Part shown: positions 59,524 to 64,000 of the stretch, in pieces
Layout: every line of letters starts with the position of its first letter
Position numbering within the stretch: position 1 is the stretch's first letter
NCBI GenBank assembly: GCA_013180625.2
Contig: SNVD02004713.1
Span: forward strand, 1 to 64,000
Length of the DNA: 64,000 nt
Direction: 5' to 3'
From: Boswellia sacra
Taxonomy: Eukaryota > Streptophyta > Magnoliopsida > Sapindales > Burseraceae
Position numbers and translations under genes: made by a program
Notes under the pieces: model-generated
Seen by the model: the letters and a program-made list of their open reading frames with translations, nothing else
What the model was told of the DNA's origin: nothing
The model's database searches: none

Positions 59524-62500
59524 TTACTGAAGTTCTTGAATGAATTGCATTCCTTGATACCTCCACTTTCTATTAACTATTGAAGGAGTTATTATGCTCC
59601 AGAAACCTACGATATATCCAAATGCCATGCTCACATAGAACCAGTTCATTTCATGTTCATTGCCAAATGTTCCTCCTCCACTTCCAATGTCACGTGCTGC
59701 AACAGTTGCAGTACAATTATTAGGAAGAGGAGATCCACAAAGATCATTCCCAATAAACCAAGATGAATTCAAGCTGTGCTTAAAGAAACTTTGCCAATCA
59801 ATTTATTATTGGATAAGTTCATAAAACTCAAAAATGTCAAACTTGACAATATTTTATGGAATTTTACCATGAAGATGATTTTAAGAGAGATCAATAGGTT
59901 TTAGTGATCTCATAGTACCAATATTCTTAGTAATTCTTCCTGTAAAATACTTGTAGGATAAATTCAGTGACTACAATGCTTTGAGAAATGTCACTTCTAG
60001 ACAAATCTATTTTGGGAATTTATTTCTAGAGAAGTCGATACTTTTAACCAAATTTAAGACGGCATTATGTTCCATCATTTTCCCTTTCGTCACAACTGAT
60101 GCAGTCTCAGCAAATGTACCCAAACCTGAGAAAGATTGTTTGATGTTGTTGCCTTTAGAGTTATCGAGTGTCACTATATCAGCAAAATTATTGATACATC
60201 TTGGTATGGTTCCCAATAGATTGTTATGAGCAAGGTCCAAGATTCTTGCAAAAGCTAGAAACACCAAATTTTATTGGTAAAGGACCATGAAACTTATTTG
60301 AACGGAGGTTGAGAAGCTTCTAGTTTGGGAAAATTTCTCCAATCCATCCAGGCACATTTCTAACGAACTCATTTTCACTAATGTCAAGTGATACCAACTC
60401 TTTACAACTTTTAAGTGATGTAGGTAGTATCCCGAAGAAATTATTTTTGTGAAGGTGCAAACACGTGAGTGAGCTTAAAAGTTCCCATTGAACTCGGGAG
60501 GCTACCAATAAATTTATTTTTATCCAGATTAACAATCGACAAGCCTTTCCCATTTATCCAACAAATAGGTAATTCTCCATATAAAAAATTATTTTTGAGG
60601 TTAAGAATTGCAAAATACTTTTGACTCATTCATCTGTTAACACAAGAAATGGATAAAGGATCTTGAGAAAGTTTTGTTGGAAAAATCAAGTAGCTCAAGT
60701 GATTTGAAGGATATTGCTGGCAATATCAAGTAGCTCAAGCGATTTGAAGGACATAAGAGGGGATGGAACAAATAGATTACTTGAACTCAAGTCAATTGAA
60801 ACAAGTTGAGTAGTCTTATGCCATGGATTTTGTTGTGGGAGAGATTTAAATAACTAAATTTGGATGAAGATTTCTGAAACCTAAAAGGAATAGTGGCTGA
60901 AATTTTTGGGTTGCATATATCTCGACGTAATAAAGAATTTTGTGAAAGAAGCTATTGTGACAATGGCCGTTCTAAGCAAAACCAAAATGAGTTTAATAGG
61001 GAAAAATAGAAAGCATAATAAAAGAGAGCACAACAATTTACGTAGTTTAGCTTTTAGTCTACGTCCATGGACGACGATAAAAGAAGAATCTTACTACCAA
61101 AAAACAGAGTATACAAAATTGAGGAATTATCTCTCAAACCTAAATCCCCGATTAACACTCGAATAACTCTCCCTCTAACAATTTCTCTCAAAATATACAA
61201 AAGAGCTCTAAAAAATCTTAAGAGAGGAATTGTGTTTGTAAGATGATTTTTGCTTTGGGACGGCACCTCTATTTATAGTAGAGGGAAGCCAATGCATATC
61301 AGTTTGCACCAAAAACCAGGAATTCAAAATCTTCCAGCAACATGAACCAGCCACCAAAATCAGATTTTGTTTTGATTCTGTAAGCGATAGGTAGCGTGAT
61401 TCATTTTCTTTCATTTTGGTAGGCAATTTAAAAGCTTGAAAAATAAGGAGACAAAAAGCCCGTTCACGTATGAACGATGTAGTCAAGTCAACAAAATCAT
61501 CCTTTCACTATTTAAGCCACCATTTTCAACAGAAGCCATGATGGAAAATAGAGGTCCTAAAAGACAAGAACCCAATCTTAAGTTGATAAGTTGAGAATGA
61601 GGAACCCAATTAGGATAAATCTTCAAGTTTAGGGAGTTCCCAGATGCATCAAAAGACCAAAGTTTGGTGAGATTAAAAAAAAATGAATTGGGAAGAAAGA
61701 TCTGTTCAAATTTTTATAGGAAAAATCTAGATATTTGGGATGAGAGCTCTCCTAATGACATGGGAATTGAACGATTCAATTTATTATAAGCAAGATCTAT
61801 ATGTATCATGGATAAAAGTTCTACTAAAGACGATGGAATAGGACCTGAAATAGAGTTGTTATGAAGAATAAGAGTTTTTATATTTTTAAAATTTCATGAG
61901 TTGATGGGTCATCTTACCTGAAAGTTGACAACTTCTCAAATTCAATAATTGTAGTTGCATGATTTGAAATATATGTTGAGAAAATATATAAAATTTCATA
62001 TATGTGTTGAATCAATTTCACACTTGCAAAGAAACTAAACTGGGGTTGCAAAGACTTCCAAATGTTTTAGAATTCTCCCTTCAAGGTTGTGATTGTACGA
62101 GGAGATCAAGGATTCTGAGAGAGCTTAAGCTCCCTTATGCACCTGGGGTATTACCTTCCAGGTTATTCGCTGAAAGAGAAAGGTACTCAAGATGTTTCAA
62201 CTTGTACAACCACTCACCAAGTATAGAATTATTGAAATGACTGACAGATAAATCAAGAAGCTTAATTAAGAGAGCTCAAATTTTGAAGTGCATCAAGAAT
62301 TTGTCCTTCCATATTATTGTAACTTAAATCAAGGTTCATTAAATGACTTGCACCAAAAACCCCTAGTAATCAATGAGTTATCAAATTCGTTTCTAGAAAG
62401 ATCAAGGACAACAAGAGATAAAAAATAGTGGGTAGTGGAGGAAGGTGATGGAGTACATAATCTGATAGTTGTAACGCTTTTAGATAAGGAGGTTTGTTTG

Positions 62501-62720
62501 TCAAAAATAGCCAGTCAGAGACTGTTGTAAAACTAAGGTTCACGGTGTTCAAGTGGAGGTGCTTTAACATAGAAAGACCAGATAGCCAACTAAATCTTCA
62601 ACATCTAAAAAGAAAAAAATGCATTAAAGAGGTCGAGACATTGCAAATTGGATAGATTCCCAATTAGGTGAGGAAACTTACCTGCAAATCCAACATTTGA
62701 GAGATTAATGTTGAAAGTTC
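59524..62720 (-). pseudogene. LRR receptor-like protein (EIX/Cf type) pseudogene
   Basis: Minus-strand fragments run in protein order. N-terminal LRRs lie at about 62590-62700 and 62370-62570 (TVSDWLFLTN, LHHLPPLPTIF). Middle LRRs with TKLWSFDASGNSLNL and PNWVPHSQLINLRLG lie at about 61550-61680. LRRs at 60320-60629 (LDISENEFVRNVPGWIG, LNLKNNFLYGELP) and LDLAHNNLLGTIPRC near 60230 follow. The C-terminal module (59524-59772) has GNDLCGSPLPNNC and a membrane helix WFYVSMAFGYIVGFW. This is the plan of receptor-like proteins that sense microbial signals at the plasma membrane and lack a kinase. The signal peptide and first LRRs are missing, many frames are broken and a solo LTR splits it. Confidence 0.88.
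60953..61531 (-). repeat. Copia-type solo LTR inside the LRR pseudogene
   Basis: 579 bp with minus-strand start TGTTGAAAATGG, flanked by a perfect 5-bp duplication GAAGC (60948-60952 and 61532-61536). The minus 3' end reads CACAATA, so the terminus is TA rather than CA if the duplication is placed correctly. A TATA box (CTATAAATAG on minus, near 61270-61285) and the TACGTCCATGGACG motif are typical of copia LTRs. No internal domain. Confidence 0.8.
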
Positions 62721-63030
62721 ATATAGGTCCTATTTTATGAATTACCAGTTTGATAGAATTAAAATTGATTAAAAGTAACAAACCACTAGATCAAGAGCAA
62801 CCAAAAAAAAAAAAAAAACAAAAAATAACCAAGGAAAAAACACTCAAAATACATCATTCAACTAGGATCCCTCTTAACCTACATACATGGATGTCCTTTC
62901 CAAGGCATGAGTAAATCCACTAAATCAATCACAAGATTTGATTACAATCATAACTTACAAAACAAAAAACAAATAGAAACTCCCTTTCTAATTTGATGAG
63001 GCTGTAGATAATCTTCTTGTATTGACTTGC
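62721..63030. other. Spacer, no gene seen
   Basis: Short AT-rich spacer with a long A run near 62800 between the LRR pseudogene and the Athila-like LTR. Confidence 0.5.
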
Positions 63031-64000
63031 TGATGCGTAGCATTTTTGTAATACTCCGTGCTTATATTTTTTTTGGTGTTTAAGCCTTTTTTGTGCCATT
63101 TACATGTGTTTTGCATGGAAGCAACACATAAGATAGCAAATTGATCAAAACCAAGCACTTTCAACTCTTGCTAGATAGTAGACTTCTTAGAATAAACTAT
63201 ACCGATCCATAATGAACCAGATGATGAGTCATGCACCATTGGAAAGTTCTAAAAGTCTAGTTTCTAGAGAATTTAATGGCTCTTGAATCAGAGTTGTATA
63301 CTAGAAGTTATGTGTTCTATATCAATCTACAACGAACTAGGTTTTAAGTGATATATCGTTAGAAAGCTCTAGTATTTATTGGAGAATTTTATAGTTTGTG
63401 AATCCGATCTTTGTACAAAAAGTTATGGCTAAAGCAAGAAAGGGTGCGCAAAGTAGAAATTTAGGGCCCAACCCGCTCATAGTGCACCCTAGCGCACCAA
63501 GTTAGTGGCTCCTCACCCCAGGGCTCCCTAGCATGCCATGATGAGTTGTAGCCCCATTTTGGTTCATTTTGACACATTTTTTAAATATATTTTAGCTACC
63601 ATAAGCTAGGGTTTGAAAATAAGAAGTCTTGGAGGCCATTTTGGAGAAAAAGCAAGGAAAATCAACAAGAAACAACAGGAGATTCAATGTATGCCAAATT
63701 TTGAACACTTTAAGACTACTGAAAAGCCTTCGAGACCAAGATCTTGTGAGCATGGGCTACAAAATTTTAATTTACTTTCTCACCACTACAATTCCCAGGT
63801 ATGTCTGAAAACTAATTGAATAAGACATGTGAGCATCTTAAAATCACTTAACCATCTAGTGAATAGTAATCGATGAATAGTATAACATGAACAATAACAG
63901 CTTATTCACTTAAACTCACAATACTGACCTAATTCATCTTTTTATGTCCTTGTTAATCCTTGTCCAATTTTGACTACTAATCTAATCATATTAGGCTTAG
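63031..64000 (+). repeat. Athila-family LTR, partial, extends beyond the window
   Basis: From TGATGCGTAG at 63031, the sequence around 63208-63312 aligns base by base with the minus strand of the Athila LTR at 5890-7741 (shared order: TAYCGAT, ACCATTG.AAAG, AGTCTA.TTTCT.GAGAA, GTATAC.AGAAGTTATG). The same motif recurs in degenerate form at 63321-63428. It is therefore a diverged relative in the opposite orientation; its end and internal domain lie to the right. Confidence 0.6.

Overview
The window is nuclear DNA from a plant, probably a eudicot (inference). It is AT-rich, exons are short and bounded by GT/AG splice signals, and all gene fragments belong to plant families: a CDKA-like kinase, a D-type cyclin, eIF3i, a POLLUX-like/PEC plastid-envelope channel and an EIX/Cf-type leucine-rich-repeat receptor-like protein. 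Most of the sequence is LTR retrotransposons, solo LTRs, MITEs and minisatellites. I found no intact protein-coding gene and no tRNA, rRNA or CRISPR.

Layout. 1-7741: Athila-type Ty3/gypsy element, minus strand, entering from the left edge. 8211-9372: two exons of a CDKA-like kinase (minus), with a 5' UTR exon, a large intron and an E2F-type promoter site up to about 10255; a MITE with 8-bp target duplications (10264-10711) sits just upstream. 12481-21340: a 41-bp minisatellite split by a complete but decayed Ty3/gypsy chromovirus (12633-21148). 21341-24823: AT-rich DNA with a PIF/Harbinger-like element and a 97-bp tandem duplication. 24824-25075: eIF3i fragment (minus). 26797-34585: three in-phase plus-strand exons of an unidentified gene, whose last intron holds a decayed Ty1/copia element (27885-33189). 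35209-35880: a clear Tourist-like MITE. 37286-41039: D-type cyclin pseudogene (minus), with a 2.8-kb solo LTR inside an exon; its upstream region (41228-42120) is a direct duplicate of the one upstream of the CDK-like gene. 42949-45066: another solo LTR. 46108-51013: a second copia element. 51042-58890: plus-strand POLLUX-like/PEC pseudogene, carrying a tandemly duplicated exon, a 3.8-kb solo LTR and a head-to-head SINE-like palindrome. 59524-62720: receptor-like-protein pseudogene (minus), split by a copia-type solo LTR. 63031 to the end: start of another Athila-family LTR.

How the parts relate. The host genes are being eroded. Every one carries stops, frameshifts, lost splice sites or inserted elements, and many retroelement stops are C-to-T type changes, as expected from deamination of methylated cytosine. 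The most unusual feature is that a CDK-like and a cyclin-D-like remnant, whose products would be partners in one complex, lie 32 kb apart behind copies of the same E2F-site promoter, 5' UTR exon and leader intron. The MITE next to the CDK copy is absent from the cyclin copy, which keeps the empty site, so the duplication can be ordered before the insertion. All calls come from reading the sequence; no database search was run.
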